Shown here: positions 20,836-29,694 of the stretch, piece by piece
How positions within the stretch are numbered: position 1 is the stretch's first letter
How the letters are laid out: each line of letters starts with the position of its first letter
Assembly (NCBI RefSeq): GCF_001997345.1
Contig: NZ_CP019606.1
Coordinates: forward strand, 1,488,001-1,552,000
Direction of reading: 5' to 3'
Source: Tessaracoccus aquimaris
GTDB taxonomy: Bacteria > Actinomycetota > Actinomycetes > Propionibacteriales > Propionibacteriaceae
DNA length: 64,000 bases
Made by a program: the position numbers and the translations under genes
Notes under the pieces: generated by a model
What the model was told of the DNA's origin: nothing
The model's database searches: none
The model's input: only the letters and a program-made list of their open reading frames with translations

Positions 20836-20907
20836 GTAGCTGTACCTCCACGACCAACCTAATACACACATCTCCAGTGGGACAGCGGGGCACCCTACGA
20901 TCGCCCT

Positions 20908-21507
20908 ATGAGCTCGTTCGATGTTGAGACCCGGCACGGCCGGGCGGTCGTTAGGATGGCCGCCCCGGAGGGGGCCCGGGGCCTGCTGGTGCTCGGCCCC
21001 GGCGCAAGCGGCCAAACGGGCTCTGCCGACCTGGCGCTGGCGTGTTCGGTCGCCGGGTCGCTGGGGATGGCCGCCGCCGTCGTGCAACCGCCCTACGCCG
21101 TCGCGGGCCGCAGGGTGCCGCCGCGCGGGGCGTCGACGGACGAGGCGTTCGCGGACGTGGTGGCGGTGTTGCGGGAACGCTTCCCGGACGGCCCGCTGGT
21201 CACCGGCGGCCGGTCCTTCGGAGGGCGGGTCGCGTGCCGCACCGTCGAGGCGACGGGCGCCGACGCCGTGCTCTGCCTCGCGTTCCCGCTGCAGCCCCCG
21301 GGCGATCGGCCGTCGCGGCAACCGGAACTGACCCCCGTCGAGGTGCCGTGCCTGATCGTGCAGGGGCGAGGCGACGCCTTCGGGGTGCCTATCGCGCCAC
21401 CCAACGGGGAACTGGTGCTGGTCGACGGCGACCACTCGCTGAAGAAGGACCATGCCGCGATCCGCGAGGCGCTCAGCAGGTGGCTGACCGAGCGGTTGGC
21501 GTCGTGA
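20908..21507 (+). CDS. Small alpha/beta hydrolase (KANL3/Tex30-like)
   Basis: A 199-residue alpha/beta-hydrolase lacking a large cap domain. The nucleophile elbow GGRSFGGR, an acid in QGRGDAFGVP and the His in VDGDHSLKKD form a complete triad; LLVLGPGASGQTGS is the likely oxyanion loop. The family contains dienelactone-hydrolase-like and KANL3/Tex30-like proteins with no assigned substrate. It overlaps cobK by 4 bases (GTGA) and so is translationally coupled to a cobalamin gene. A role in corrinoid metabolism is possible but is only a context inference. Confidence 0.78.
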   Translation: MSSFDVETRHGRAVVRMAAPEGARGLLVLGPGASGQTGSADLALACSVAGSLGMAAAVVQPPYAVAGRRVPPRGASTDEAFADVVAVLRERFPDGPLVTGGRSFGGRVACRTVEATGADAVLCLAFPLQPPGDRPSRQPELTPVEVPCLIVQGRGDAFGVPIAPPNGELVLVDGDHSLKKDHAAIREALSRWLTERLAS

Positions 21508-22235
21508 TCCTGCTGCTCGGCGGCACCGCCGAGGGCCGCGAACTGGCCTCCGCCCTGGAGACCGAGGGTCGTCCGGCCGTGCTGTCGCTCGCAGGTCGCA
21601 CCGCGGACCCACTGACGGCCGGGCCCGTCAGGATCGGCGGCTTCGGCGGCGTGGAGGGGCTGATCGCCTACCTGCGCGCGGAGCGGGTCTCGGCGATCGT
21701 CGACGCGACGCATCCGTTCGCGACCACCATGTCGCGCAACGCGGCGGCCGCGGCCCGGGCGACCGGGGTGCCGATCCTCCGCCTCGAACGTCCGGGCTGG
21801 TCGGACGCGGAGGGCGCCGCCGGCTGGCGCTGGGTCGACGACCACGCCTCCGCGGCCGCGGAGGTAGTGGCCCTCGGCGCCCAGAACGTGCTGCTGACGG
21901 TGGGCAGGCAGCACACGCTCGACTACGGCCTGCTCGCCGACCGCACGGTGATCGCGCGGGTGGCCGAGCCTCCGGACGGCGAAGTCCCTGACTGCTGGCG
22001 CCTGCTGATCGCCCGCGGCCCGTTCGACCTGGCGCGCGAGCGGGAACTGTTCGCCGAGCACCGGATCGACTGCCTTGTCACGAAGGACTCCGGAGGAACG
22101 CACACCGCCGCGAAGTTGACCGCGGCCGCCGAGTCTGGCGCCGCCGTGGTGGTGGTGCGCCGCGAGCCCCCGGCCGTAGGGGTCGCGACGGTGGGCAGCG
22201 TCGAGGCGGCCCTCGACTGGCTCAGCCGAGGCTGA
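21504..22235 (+). CDS. cobK: Precorrin-6A / cobalt-precorrin-6A reductase
   Basis: A 243-residue CobK/CbiJ-type NADPH-dependent reductase of the corrin macrocycle. It opens with ILLLGGTAEGRELASAL (nucleotide-binding), then VDATHPFATTMSRNAAAAA, VLLTVGRQHTLDY, ARGPFDLARERELF and the substrate-region CLVTKDSGGTHTAAKL. GTG at 21504 overlaps the hydrolase stop. The gene converges on cobA, and the two coding ends overlap tail-to-tail by 14 bases (22222-22235). Unlike the other cobalamin genes on either side, it is on the plus strand and has no riboswitch that I can see. Confidence 0.92.
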   Translation: MILLLGGTAEGRELASALETEGRPAVLSLAGRTADPLTAGPVRIGGFGGVEGLIAYLRAERVSAIVDATHPFATTMSRNAAAAARATGVPILRLERPGWSDAEGAAGWRWVDDHASAAAEVVALGAQNVLLTVGRQHTLDYGLLADRTVIARVAEPPDGEVPDCWRLLIARGPFDLARERELFAEHRIDCLVTKDSGGTHTAAKLTAAAESGAAVVVVRREPPAVGVATVGSVEAALDWLSRG

Positions 22236-22965
22236 GGCCGGCGACCTCCCCGATCACGACGATGGCCGGCGGTGCGACCCCGGCCGACGCCGCGACCGCC
22301 GCGATGTCGGCGAGGGGGGCCCGCCAGGTGGCCTGAGCCGCGGTCGACCCGTCCGCCACGACGGCGGCAGGCGTGGCCGCGTCGAGGCCCGCCTCCATCA
22401 GGGCCGCCGCGATCTGAGGCAGGTTCTTGACGGCCATCAGCAGCACGAGCGTGGTGCCGGAGGCCGCGAGCGCCGCCCAGTCGAGCGTGCAGCGGGGATC
22501 GCCCGGCGGCACGTGCCCGCTGACGACCGTGAAGCCCTGCGTCAGGCCTCGATGGGTGACGGGGATGCCCGCCAGGGCAGGCACCGAGACGGCCGAGGTG
22601 ACGCCCGGGATGACCCTCACCGGGATGCCCGCCTCGGCGCAGGCGAGCCATTCCTCTCCGCCGCGTCCGAAGACGTAGTTGTCGCCTCCCTTGAGTCGCA
22701 CCACCCGCAGGCCCTTCCGTGCGAGGTCGATCAGCAGCGCGTTGATGTCCTCCTGCGGCGTGAACGGGCCGCGCGGGATCTTGCCGACGCTGATCAGTTC
22801 GGTCTCGGTGGAGACGTCGGCGAGGGCGGCGTTGGCGCCGAGCCGGTCGTGCACGATGACGTCGGCCTGGCGCAGCGCGCGGAGCGCCGCGACGGTGAGC
22901 AGGTCGGGGTCGCCGGGGCCTCCGCCGACCAGCACGACCTCGCCTGGGGTGAGTTCAGCCTGCAT
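22222..22965 (-). CDS. cobA: Uroporphyrinogen-III C-methyltransferase (SUMT)
   Basis: A 247-residue SAM-dependent tetrapyrrole methylase that makes precorrin-2 from uroporphyrinogen III, the branch point to B12 and siroheme. Signatures are VVLVGGGPGDPDLLTVAALRAL (SAM loop), DVIVHDRLG, VGKIPRGPFTPQEDIN, RLKGGDNYVFGRGGEEWLAC, PVRVIPGVTSAVSVPALAGIPVTHRG and the C-terminal LVLLMAVKNLPQIAAAL. Only the methylase is present, with no uroporphyrinogen synthase fusion. ATG 22965 is the domain start; the frame is open further upstream only as a shadow. It overlaps the CbiA-CobD fusion gene by 11 bases and is last in the riboswitch-controlled cobO operon. Confidence 0.94.
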   Translation of the reverse strand: MQAELTPGEVVLVGGGPGDPDLLTVAALRALRQADVIVHDRLGANAALADVSTETELISVGKIPRGPFTPQEDINALLIDLARKGLRVVRLKGGDNYVFGRGGEEWLACAEAGIPVRVIPGVTSAVSVPALAGIPVTHRGLTQGFTVVSGHVPPGDPRCTLDWAALAASGTTLVLLMAVKNLPQIAAALMEAGLDAATPAAVVADGSTAAQATWRAPLADIAAVAASAGVAPPAIVVIGEVAGLSLG

Positions 22966-25360
22966 GGTGTTCCTTGATCTGGGTGATGGCCTCGACGAGC
23001 CGTTGGTGGGTGTGGGGGTCGCGGACCGCGAGCCGCAGCCAGGTGGGGCCGAGGCCGGGGAAGGTCTCGCCCCTGCGGACCGCGAGGCCGCGGTCGGCGA
23101 GGTCGGCGCGCAGCGAGTGCCGGGCGATCGGCGAGGTGTCGACCAGCACGAACGGCGCCTCCCCCTCGACAGGGTCAAGCCCGATGCCGGTGAGCCGGGC
23201 GACGAGGTCGGCCCGCGCGACGCGCGCCTCCAGCGCCAGCGCCGCGGCCTCTGCCGCGCGCTCCGGCGCGAGGCAGGCGACGGTGGCGGCGACGGCGGGG
23301 CTGGACACGGACCACGGCGGTTGCTGCGCGGCGAGCGACGCGACGAGCGCGGGGTCGCCGACGACGTAGCCGGCCCGGATGCCTGCCAGCGCCCACGTCT
23401 TGGTCAGGGAGCGCAGCACGAGGATCCCGGGCATCTCGGGCGCGATCAGGGTCTCTGGTTCGCCGACGACGGCGTCCAGGAAGGCCTCGTCGACGACGAG
23501 GGTCCCGGCGCGCAGCGCGAGCAGCGCGTCCCTTGAGTGGAGCACCCCGGTCGGGTTGGTGGGGTTGCCGACCACGATGAGCTCGGCGGCCGGAACCGCT
23601 GCAGGGTCCAGCCGGAAGCCCTCCTCGGGGCGCAGCAGGTGGCGGCGCGGGGTCCTTCCGGCCGCGAGCAGCGCGGCCTCGGGTTCGGTGAATTGGGGGT
23701 GAATCACCAGGGCGTCGCCGTGGATCGCGCGGGCGATCAGGGTGAACGCCTCCGCGGCGCCTGCGACCGGGAGCACCATCTCGGCGGCGACGCCGTGGTG
23801 GGCGGCGATCGCCTGCCTGGCCGGCTCCGGGTCGGGGTAGGCGGCCCAGTCGGCGTCATCGGTGATGGCGCGCACCAGCCAGTCGGGGGTGTGCGGTTGG
23901 CGGACGTTGACGGCGAGGTCGGTCAGGCCGGGCGCGAGGTCGCGGTCGCCGTGGTGCAGCAGATCGGGCTCGGCTGGTGCCTTCTCGGGCGGCGTTGGCG
24001 CCGCCCACGGGGTCGGGGCCCACGTCGTCGGGTCGGCGGCGAACGCGTGCGCGGCGTCGGCGAAGCGCTGGGCGAGGCGCGGATGGCCGGCCCAGTGGAC
24101 GTGCAGGTAGGAGGCGCTGAGAGTGGCGCTGGCGACGCCGTCGGGGCGGCCATCCAGCAGCCACGCGGGATCGCCGGTGGTGACGGTGGCGGTGCGGTGG
24201 AACTCGTGACCCGTGACCCTCTCCCCCGGCCTGCCGAGCAGCGTGGCGCGCTCGGTGGTGGCCTCCCGGTAGCCCATCGTGAGGCGCCCCGTCATGGCGG
24301 CCGTGCCGGGCAGCGCGCCCGCCATCTGTTCGCCGTCGAGGCTGTCGCACAGGTACAGCAGGCCCGCGCATTCGGCGACCGTCGGCAGCCCCGCGGCGAC
24401 CGCGGAGGCGATGTCGGCGCGGAGGGAGCGGTTGGCGGCGAGCCGGTCGGCGTGCATCTCGGGGAAGCCACCGCCGATCCACAGCGCGGCCGTGTCCTCC
24501 GGCAGCGCGTCGGCCGTGAGGGGGTCGAACTCGATGGGCTCGCAACCGGCGGCCACCAGCAGTTCCTCGGTCTCCGGGTAGCGGAAGGTGAAGGCGCGAC
24601 CGCCCGCGACGGCGACCCGCGGCCTGAGCGGACCGGCCTGCCGGACGACAGCGGTCGGGTCCCACGGCAGCGCGTCGATCGCCGGCGCGGTGTGAGCCAG
24701 GGCGGCGACGGCGTCGAGGTCGACGTGCGCGGCGACCGCCTCCCCGATGGCCCGGATGCCCGCGTCGTCGCGCTCCGCGGCGGGCACGAGGCCGAGGTGC
24801 CGCGAGGGCGCCTCGATCGCCAGGTTGCGCGGCAGCACGCCGAGCACCGGCAGGCCGACGGCGTCGCGCGCCTCCTTCGCGTGCCGGGGGCTGCCGACCT
24901 GGTTGAGGATCACCCCCGCGACGCGGACGGTCGGGTCGAACGTGGCCATGCCGTGCACCAGGGCGCCGATGCTCCGGGAGGCGTGCCGCGCGTCGACGAC
25001 CAGGATCACTGGCGCGTCGAGGAGTCGGGCGACGTGCGCCGTCGAGGCGAAGCCTCCGGTGCCGAGCCGCCCGTCGAACAGGCCCATCACCCCCTCGATG
25101 ACGGCGAGGTCGGCGCCATGTGAGCCGTGCAGCAAGAGCGGCGCGATGAGGTCCTCGCCCGTCAGGAAGGGGTCGAGGTTACGCCCGGGTCGCCCGGCGG
25201 CGAGGCCGTGGTAGCCGGGGTCGATGTAGTCGGGCCCGACCTTGAACGGGGAGACGCGGGTACCGCGGTCGGTGAGCGCGGCCATCAGGCCGGTGGCGAC
25301 GGTGGTCTTGCCCTGCCCCGACGCGGGGGCCGCGATGACCACCCTTGGGAGGCTCACCAT
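22955..25360 (-). CDS. Fusion of cobyrinate a,c-diamide synthase (CbiA) and threonine-phosphate decarboxylase (CobD/CobC)
   Basis: An 801-residue two-domain protein. Residues 1-445 are CbiA (CobB): a P-loop-like APASGQGKTTVATGLM (11-26), VGPDYIDPGYH (41-51), EGVMGLFDG (89-97) and a class I glutamine amidotransferase with C331 in VAECAGLLYLCD and HVHWAGHP. Residues about 465-801 are a fold-type I PLP enzyme of the HisC/CobD type: VGNPTNPTGVLHSR (597-610), VVDEAFLDAV and K654 in RSLTKTWALAGIRAGY. It would amidate the a and c side chains of the ring and make (R)-1-amino-2-propanol phosphate for the lower-ligand arm. A Pro/Ala-rich linker (445-465) joins the halves; no frame break is seen. Confidence 0.93.
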   Translation of the reverse strand: MVSLPRVVIAAPASGQGKTTVATGLMAALTDRGTRVSPFKVGPDYIDPGYHGLAAGRPGRNLDPFLTGEDLIAPLLLHGSHGADLAVIEGVMGLFDGRLGTGGFASTAHVARLLDAPVILVVDARHASRSIGALVHGMATFDPTVRVAGVILNQVGSPRHAKEARDAVGLPVLGVLPRNLAIEAPSRHLGLVPAAERDDAGIRAIGEAVAAHVDLDAVAALAHTAPAIDALPWDPTAVVRQAGPLRPRVAVAGGRAFTFRYPETEELLVAAGCEPIEFDPLTADALPEDTAALWIGGGFPEMHADRLAANRSLRADIASAVAAGLPTVAECAGLLYLCDSLDGEQMAGALPGTAAMTGRLTMGYREATTERATLLGRPGERVTGHEFHRTATVTTGDPAWLLDGRPDGVASATLSASYLHVHWAGHPRLAQRFADAAHAFAADPTTWAPTPWAAPTPPEKAPAEPDLLHHGDRDLAPGLTDLAVNVRQPHTPDWLVRAITDDADWAAYPDPEPARQAIAAHHGVAAEMVLPVAGAAEAFTLIARAIHGDALVIHPQFTEPEAALLAAGRTPRRHLLRPEEGFRLDPAAVPAAELIVVGNPTNPTGVLHSRDALLALRAGTLVVDEAFLDAVVGEPETLIAPEMPGILVLRSLTKTWALAGIRAGYVVGDPALVASLAAQQPPWSVSSPAVAATVACLAPERAAEAAALALEARVARADLVARLTGIGLDPVEGEAPFVLVDTSPIARHSLRADLADRGLAVRRGETFPGLGPTWLRLAVRDPHTHQRLVEAITQIKEHHAG

Positions 25361-25947
25361 TCGATACCCACCTGGCCGCGCTGCCCGTCATCGAAGGGGT
25401 GCTTGATCTTGGTCATGTCGGTGACGAGGTCGGCTTCCGCGACGATCGCGGCTGGGCAGCGGCGTCCGGTGATGACGACGTGCTGCGTGCCGGGGCGGGT
25501 GCGAAGGGTCTCGGCGACCTCGTCGGCGTCGATCCACCCCCAGTCCATCGGGTAGGTGAACTCGTCGAGCAGCCAGAACCGGTGCCGCTGCTGCTCGATG
25601 CCCTCCCGGATGGCCCGCCAGCCCTCGACCGCGGCGGCGCGGGCGTCGGTCGGGTCGGTGGCGCGCGCCCAGGACCAACCGGTGCCCATGGTCTCCCAGG
25701 TGACGTCGCCGCTCAGCGCGCCGAGGGCGAGCAGCGCGTCACGCTCCCCCGGCTTCCAGGCCGCGGACTTGACGAACTGGTAGACGCCGATGGACCAGCC
25801 CTGCGCCCAGGCGCGGAGCGCGACCCCGCAGGCCGCGGTTGTCTTGCCCTTGCCGTCTCCCGTGTTGACGAGTAGAACGGGCCGGTTGCGGCGCTCTCTT
25901 GTGGTGAGTCCGTCGTCCGGGGCTGCGGGGGTGGTGCCGCGGCTCAT
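25354..25947 (-). CDS. cobO: Cob(I)yrinic acid a,c-diamide adenosyltransferase
   Basis: A 197-residue CobA/CobO/BtuR-type ATP:corrinoid adenosyltransferase that attaches the 5'-deoxyadenosyl ligand to cobalt. It carries the P-loop LLVNTGDGKGKTTAACG, then VYQFVKSAAWKPGERDAL, FWLLDEFTYPMDWGWID, HVVITGRRCP and the C-terminal DLVTDMTKIKHPFDDGQRGQ, which is diagnostic. ATG 25947 starts at MSRGTTPAAPDD. Its stop overlaps the CbiA-CobD start by a few bases. It is the first gene behind riboswitch 1. Confidence 0.94.
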   Translation of the reverse strand: MSRGTTPAAPDDGLTTRERRNRPVLLVNTGDGKGKTTAACGVALRAWAQGWSIGVYQFVKSAAWKPGERDALLALGALSGDVTWETMGTGWSWARATDPTDARAAAVEGWRAIREGIEQQRHRFWLLDEFTYPMDWGWIDADEVAETLRTRPGTQHVVITGRRCPAAIVAEADLVTDMTKIKHPFDDGQRGQVGIEW

Positions 25948-25984
25948 CGGGTCGTCTCGGGACGGATGGCGTTCATCGGGGTCC

Positions 25985-26150
25985 TCCTGCAGGTCCGCGC
26001 CTGCTGTCGTGATCGGTGTGCGGCTCTGCCGCAGTCGACTCCGATGCCCTGGCTCGCGCCGTCGGCGCTCACAGTGGCGGGACCGCTCCGGATTCACACC
26101 GGATTCCTCGTCATCGACCAGGATCATCGTGGCACAGGCCGATGCGGCCC
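25985..26150 (-). promoter_or_regulatory. Cobalamin riboswitch 1, upstream of cobO
   Basis: Read on the minus strand, the core is GAGGAATCCGGTGTGAATCC followed by GGAGCGGTCCCGCCACTGTG (reverse of 26069-26112), which matches the B12-box and surrounding conserved stem. AGCCAGGGCAT further 3' is a degenerate form of the AGTCAGGA element seen in the other two copies. It should shut off cobO-CbiA/CobD-cobA when adenosylcobalamin is abundant. Boundaries are approximate. Confidence 0.88.
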
Positions 26151-26190
26151 TGACGGCGGGGTCGACGACGGCGGCACTAGGATCGGCCGG

Positions 26191-26781
26191 GTGATCATCG
26201 ACCGCGACTGCGCCCTGTTCGGCACCTCTCCCGGACTGCCCGACGAGGCATTCGCCAGCGACGGGCTCATCACGAAGCGGGCGGTGCGGGCCAGCGCGCT
26301 CGCGCACCTGCGGCCGCTCCCCGGGCAGTTGCTGTGGGACGTCGGCGTCGGCGCCGGATCGGTCGCGATCGAGTGGTGCCGCGGCGCCGTCGGGGCACAG
26401 GCCATCGGGCTTGAGCGGCGCGCCGACCGCGCGGCGCGGGCCCTTGAGAATGCGGAACGGTTGGCTCCGGGGGGTGCCTTCTCGCTGGTGCTCGGCGAGG
26501 CGCACGACCTGCTGCCCCAGTTGCCTGCCCCTGACGCCGTGTTCGTTGGCGGCGGCGCCACCATGGCGCTGCTCGCCGACGCGATGGCCGCGCTACGGCC
26601 CGCAGGCCGCGTCGTGGTGCACGGCATCACGCTGGAGGCCGAACTCCTGTGCGCCGAGGCGCACGCCCGCTGGGGCGGTCACCTGAGCCGGTTGCAGATC
26701 GAGACGCTCGAACCGCTCGGCTCGCTGCAGGGCTGGAAGCCCGCCCGCACCGTCACGCAGTGGGCCCTGACCGCCGACTGA
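26191..26781 (+). CDS. cbiT: Cobalt-precorrin-6B C15-methyltransferase/decarboxylase CbiT
   Basis: A 196-residue stand-alone CbiT, a Rossmann-type SAM methyltransferase that methylates C15 and decarboxylates the C12 acetate. Motifs: PDEAFASDGLITKRAVRASAL (start of the family), LLWDVGVGAGSVAIEW (SAM loop), GLERRADRAARALENAERL, DAVFVGGGATM and GRVVVHGITLEAE. GTG 26191 is chosen because it begins at the conserved domain; upstream codons lie in the antisense of the riboswitch. It is divergent from cobO, and its CbiE partner is in the large fusion at 39042-41399. Confidence 0.93.
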   Translation: MIIDRDCALFGTSPGLPDEAFASDGLITKRAVRASALAHLRPLPGQLLWDVGVGAGSVAIEWCRGAVGAQAIGLERRADRAARALENAERLAPGGAFSLVLGEAHDLLPQLPAPDAVFVGGGATMALLADAMAALRPAGRVVVHGITLEAELLCAEAHARWGGHLSRLQIETLEPLGSLQGWKPARTVTQWALTAD

Positions 26782-26829
26782 TCGAGGCCGGCCCCTGGGC
26801 GTCGCTCCGGGGCCGGCTCGCGTCGATCG

Positions 26830-28792
26830 TCAGCGCAGCCTGGTCCGCACATCGCCGGAGGTGAGCGAGAGAAGCGGTCCGGCCGGATAGTCGCTCGCGC
26901 CCTCCCGCCTCGCGCCGAGCAGGTCGGTCCCCAGATCGGAGGGGGAACCGTCGGGTCCTGGAACTCCGCCTGGGCGAGGCGGACCGGCTCAAGGTCGGCG
27001 CCGGAGATCAGGGGGCTGCGCGCCGCGTCGAAGGCCTGCGGCAGGCGCGTGACGAGGAATACGGCGTCGCCGTCCGTGACGACCCGCGCCGTCGCCTCGC
27101 CGTCGAGCATGGTGACGGACGGCTCCTCGGGGTGTGGGGTCGCCCCGAGCCGTAGACGTTGTGCCGCGCGTACAGCGGTTGAGGCACAGCCAGGAACGGT
27201 TCCTGGTCCCCCACCGGCGCGGCCTTGACCCTGGCCCGGTACGCGTCCAGCGACGTCGGCTTCCCCTCGTACACGCTCGTCCCGTACCCGGTGCTTGCGA
27301 TCCCGGCGGGGTTCTCGCGGTACCCCTGGGGGCCGCTCAGGAAGAGGTTGGCGACGAAGCGGTCATCGCCGCCGACGATGGCACCGTAGCCGGCGACCTG
27401 GGTGCTGCGCGGCACGTGGTAGGGCGTCGGCCGGTCGAGAACGGGTTCGGTCCTCAGCAGGCCGCAGACCAGGTTGTTGACGTAGGCGCCGCCTTGGCTG
27501 AACACCTCGAGCGAGACCGGCGAGGCCAACACGTTGTTGTCGACCAGGTACGGCCCGTGGCTGACCTCGACGAACAGGTCGCGGTTGTTGTCGTGCAGCA
27601 CGTTGCCCGTGAACCGGGTCCCTTGGGCCTGCCAGTCGAGCCACGTGGCCGACGAGCAGTCGTGGATGTGGTTGCCGCGGATCACGACGTCGATGGCCGC
27701 GTGCAGTTTGATGCCTGCGATCTCCCATCCGTAGAACTCCCGCTTGAGGGCGATGCGGTGGATGTGGTTGTGCTCGATGGTCGAGAAGACGGCGCCGAGG
27801 TGGCCGACGACGCCGTTCTGCCCGCAGTCATGGATGTGGTTGCGCCTGACGATGTGGCCCCCGACGTGCTCGGCGTCCCAGCCGATCTGGCGGGCGGAGA
27901 AGACGGACTCCAGTTGGTACTGGTACCCCGGTTTGTCCCCGCGCTCGGCGGAGAAGTTGTGGCCGGTCGACCCCTCCTTGCCGAGCGAGATGCCCGAACA
28001 CTTCGAGTCGTGGATGTGGTTGTCTTCGATGATCCACCCCTTCGCCCAGTTGGGGCCGATCAGGCCCGGCTGGTCCGCGGTGGGCGGCGTCCACGGCGTC
28101 GCGGCGTGCGCCATCTCGAAGCCGCGCACCGTGATGTAGTCGAGATGGTGCTCCCGCGGATAGAACACGCTGCGCCGCACGTTGATCTCGACCAGGCGCG
28201 TGTTCGGGTCGGCGCCCTGGAAGTTGGCCCGGATGACCGTGCTCTCCTCACCGACCTCGGCGAACCAGAGATGGCGGGTCTGCTCAGGCTCCCGCACCCG
28301 GTCCTCGAGCCCCGTCCAGTGGTCGGTCACCGTCGTCCGCAGCGGCGGATCCGCCAACTCCTCGACCGAGCCGGCCTCGAAGAAGCTCATCCCGTCGAGA
28401 TAGACCTCCCCCAGATGACGGGGCGGGCCGTCATTGGTCTCCGGCGAGACCCAGTCGCCGTTGATGGTCTCCGCGTAGGGGTTGACGTCCCCGAACAGGG
28501 TGTTGGGGACCTCGACCCGCCATGTCGAGCCCTGCTCTGGCTGCCATCCGGTGATCGGTTCGGATCCCTTGATGACGACATGTTCCCCCGGGGCCGCCTC
28601 GTAGACGATCCGTCGCCGCTCACCGATGCCCCCGCGCCGCGGAACGACCCACTCGCGATACTCACCCCCGTGCACCCTGACGGTGTCGCCGGGCATGGCG
28701 GCGCGGGCGCCGCGGGAGATGGTGCGAAATGGCCGCTCGGCCGTGCCGGGCGCGAGGTCGGATCCGTCGACGGCGACGTGAAAGGTGGTCAC
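26830..28792 (-). CDS. Right-handed beta-helix (DUF1565-type) protein, putative polysaccharide-acting (frame broken twice)
   Basis: About 654 residues once two breaks are repaired. Residues 1-60 form the GSDLAPGTAERPFRTISRGARAAMPGDTVRVHGGEYREWV motif of DUF1565/pectate-lyase-like beta-helices. The middle contains regularly spaced helix rungs with NHIHDC/NHIHDS, NHIHRI and ENHIH-like repeats. There is no signal peptide, so it may act inside on imported oligosaccharides. The C-terminus is lost at the CCCC run 27143-27146 (needs one base) and again at 26953-26955 (needs one base); restored, it ends LLSLTSGDVRTRLR at the TGA 26830. GTG 28792 has AGGAG upstream. It is the last gene of the sugar ABC operon, 61 bases behind the permease. 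Confidence 0.8.
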
Positions 28793-28853
28793 GGTACTCC
28801 TGAGGAAAGGGGACGGCGGTGGCCCGCCGGATTAAGGTGGCTGAGGGGTTGGC

Positions 28854-29693
28854 TCAGCCCTTGACGGCGCCCGTCAGCCCGCCGACGATGCGGCGCTCAA
28901 AGAGGCTGAAGAAGGCCAGGGCGGGAAGCATCGACAGCGACGTGAACGCGAGGACCGCCGCCGTGTCGACCGAATGCTCCGAGGAGAACGCCTGGGTGCC
29001 GAGCGGCAACGTGTACAGGCTGGGGTTGTTCAGGACGAATAGGGGCAGCATGTACCCGTTCCAGGATCCGACGAAGGCCAGGATGCCGGTCGTCACCAGG
29101 CCAGGCACGGACAGCCGCAGGGCGATCCGCCAGAAGAAGTCCAGCCTGCTGCACCCGTCGATGGCCGCGGCCTCCTCGATCTCCTTCGGGATGGCGCGCA
29201 GGAACGGCACCAGGATGATGATCGTCATCGGAAGGCCGAAGGCGATCTGCGGGATGATCACGCCCGGCAGGGTGTCGACCAGTTTGAGTGAGCGGATCAA
29301 CAGGTAGAGCGGTGTGATCGCAACGGTCAGCGGGAACATCAGGCCGGAGGCGTAGAGCGCGTAGAGCGCGCCGCGACCCCTGAACTGGTAGCGCGCGACG
29401 ACGTAGGCGGCCATCAGCCCGATCAGAACCACCCCGAGGGTCGTCCAGAGGGCGACGATCAACGAGTTGCCTGCCTGCTGCCAGAACAGCGAGGTGCTGA
29501 GCACGTTGGTGTAGTTGCTGAACTGCCACTGCGATGGCCAGCCGGCCGGGTCGGTGGTCAGTTCCGAGTTGGTGCGGAAGGCGCCGACGATGATGAAGAT
29601 CACCGGGGTGAGGCACGCCGAGATCAGGATCGCGGCGACGAGGTAGATGAAGGGAGAACCCCACTCGTACCCGTTCTTTGAGCGTCGTGCCAT
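28854..29693 (-). CDS. Carbohydrate ABC transporter permease, MalG-type
   Basis: A 279-residue inner-membrane permease with six predicted transmembrane segments, the first at YLVAAILISACLTPVIFII. The ABC-permease signature EEAAAIDGCSRLDFFWRIALRL (EAA loop) contacts the ATPase, and GVIIPQIAFGLPMTIII and GSWNGYMLPLFVLNN are typical of MalG. The C-terminal RRIVGGLTGAVKG is the classic end of this family. It lies one base behind the MalF-type gene. Confidence 0.9.
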   Translation of the reverse strand: MARRSKNGYEWGSPFIYLVAAILISACLTPVIFIIVGAFRTNSELTTDPAGWPSQWQFSNYTNVLSTSLFWQQAGNSLIVALWTTLGVVLIGLMAAYVVARYQFRGRGALYALYASGLMFPLTVAITPLYLLIRSLKLVDTLPGVIIPQIAFGLPMTIIILVPFLRAIPKEIEEAAAIDGCSRLDFFWRIALRLSVPGLVTTGILAFVGSWNGYMLPLFVLNNPSLYTLPLGTQAFSSEHSVDTAAVLAFTSLSMLPALAFFSLFERRIVGGLTGAVKG

Positions 29694-29694
29694 G

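Noticed and set aside
26679..27110. Separate 143-residue gene beginning MLDGEATARVV
   Set aside because: It is the C-terminal part of the beta-helix gene displaced by two single-base losses, not an independent gene.
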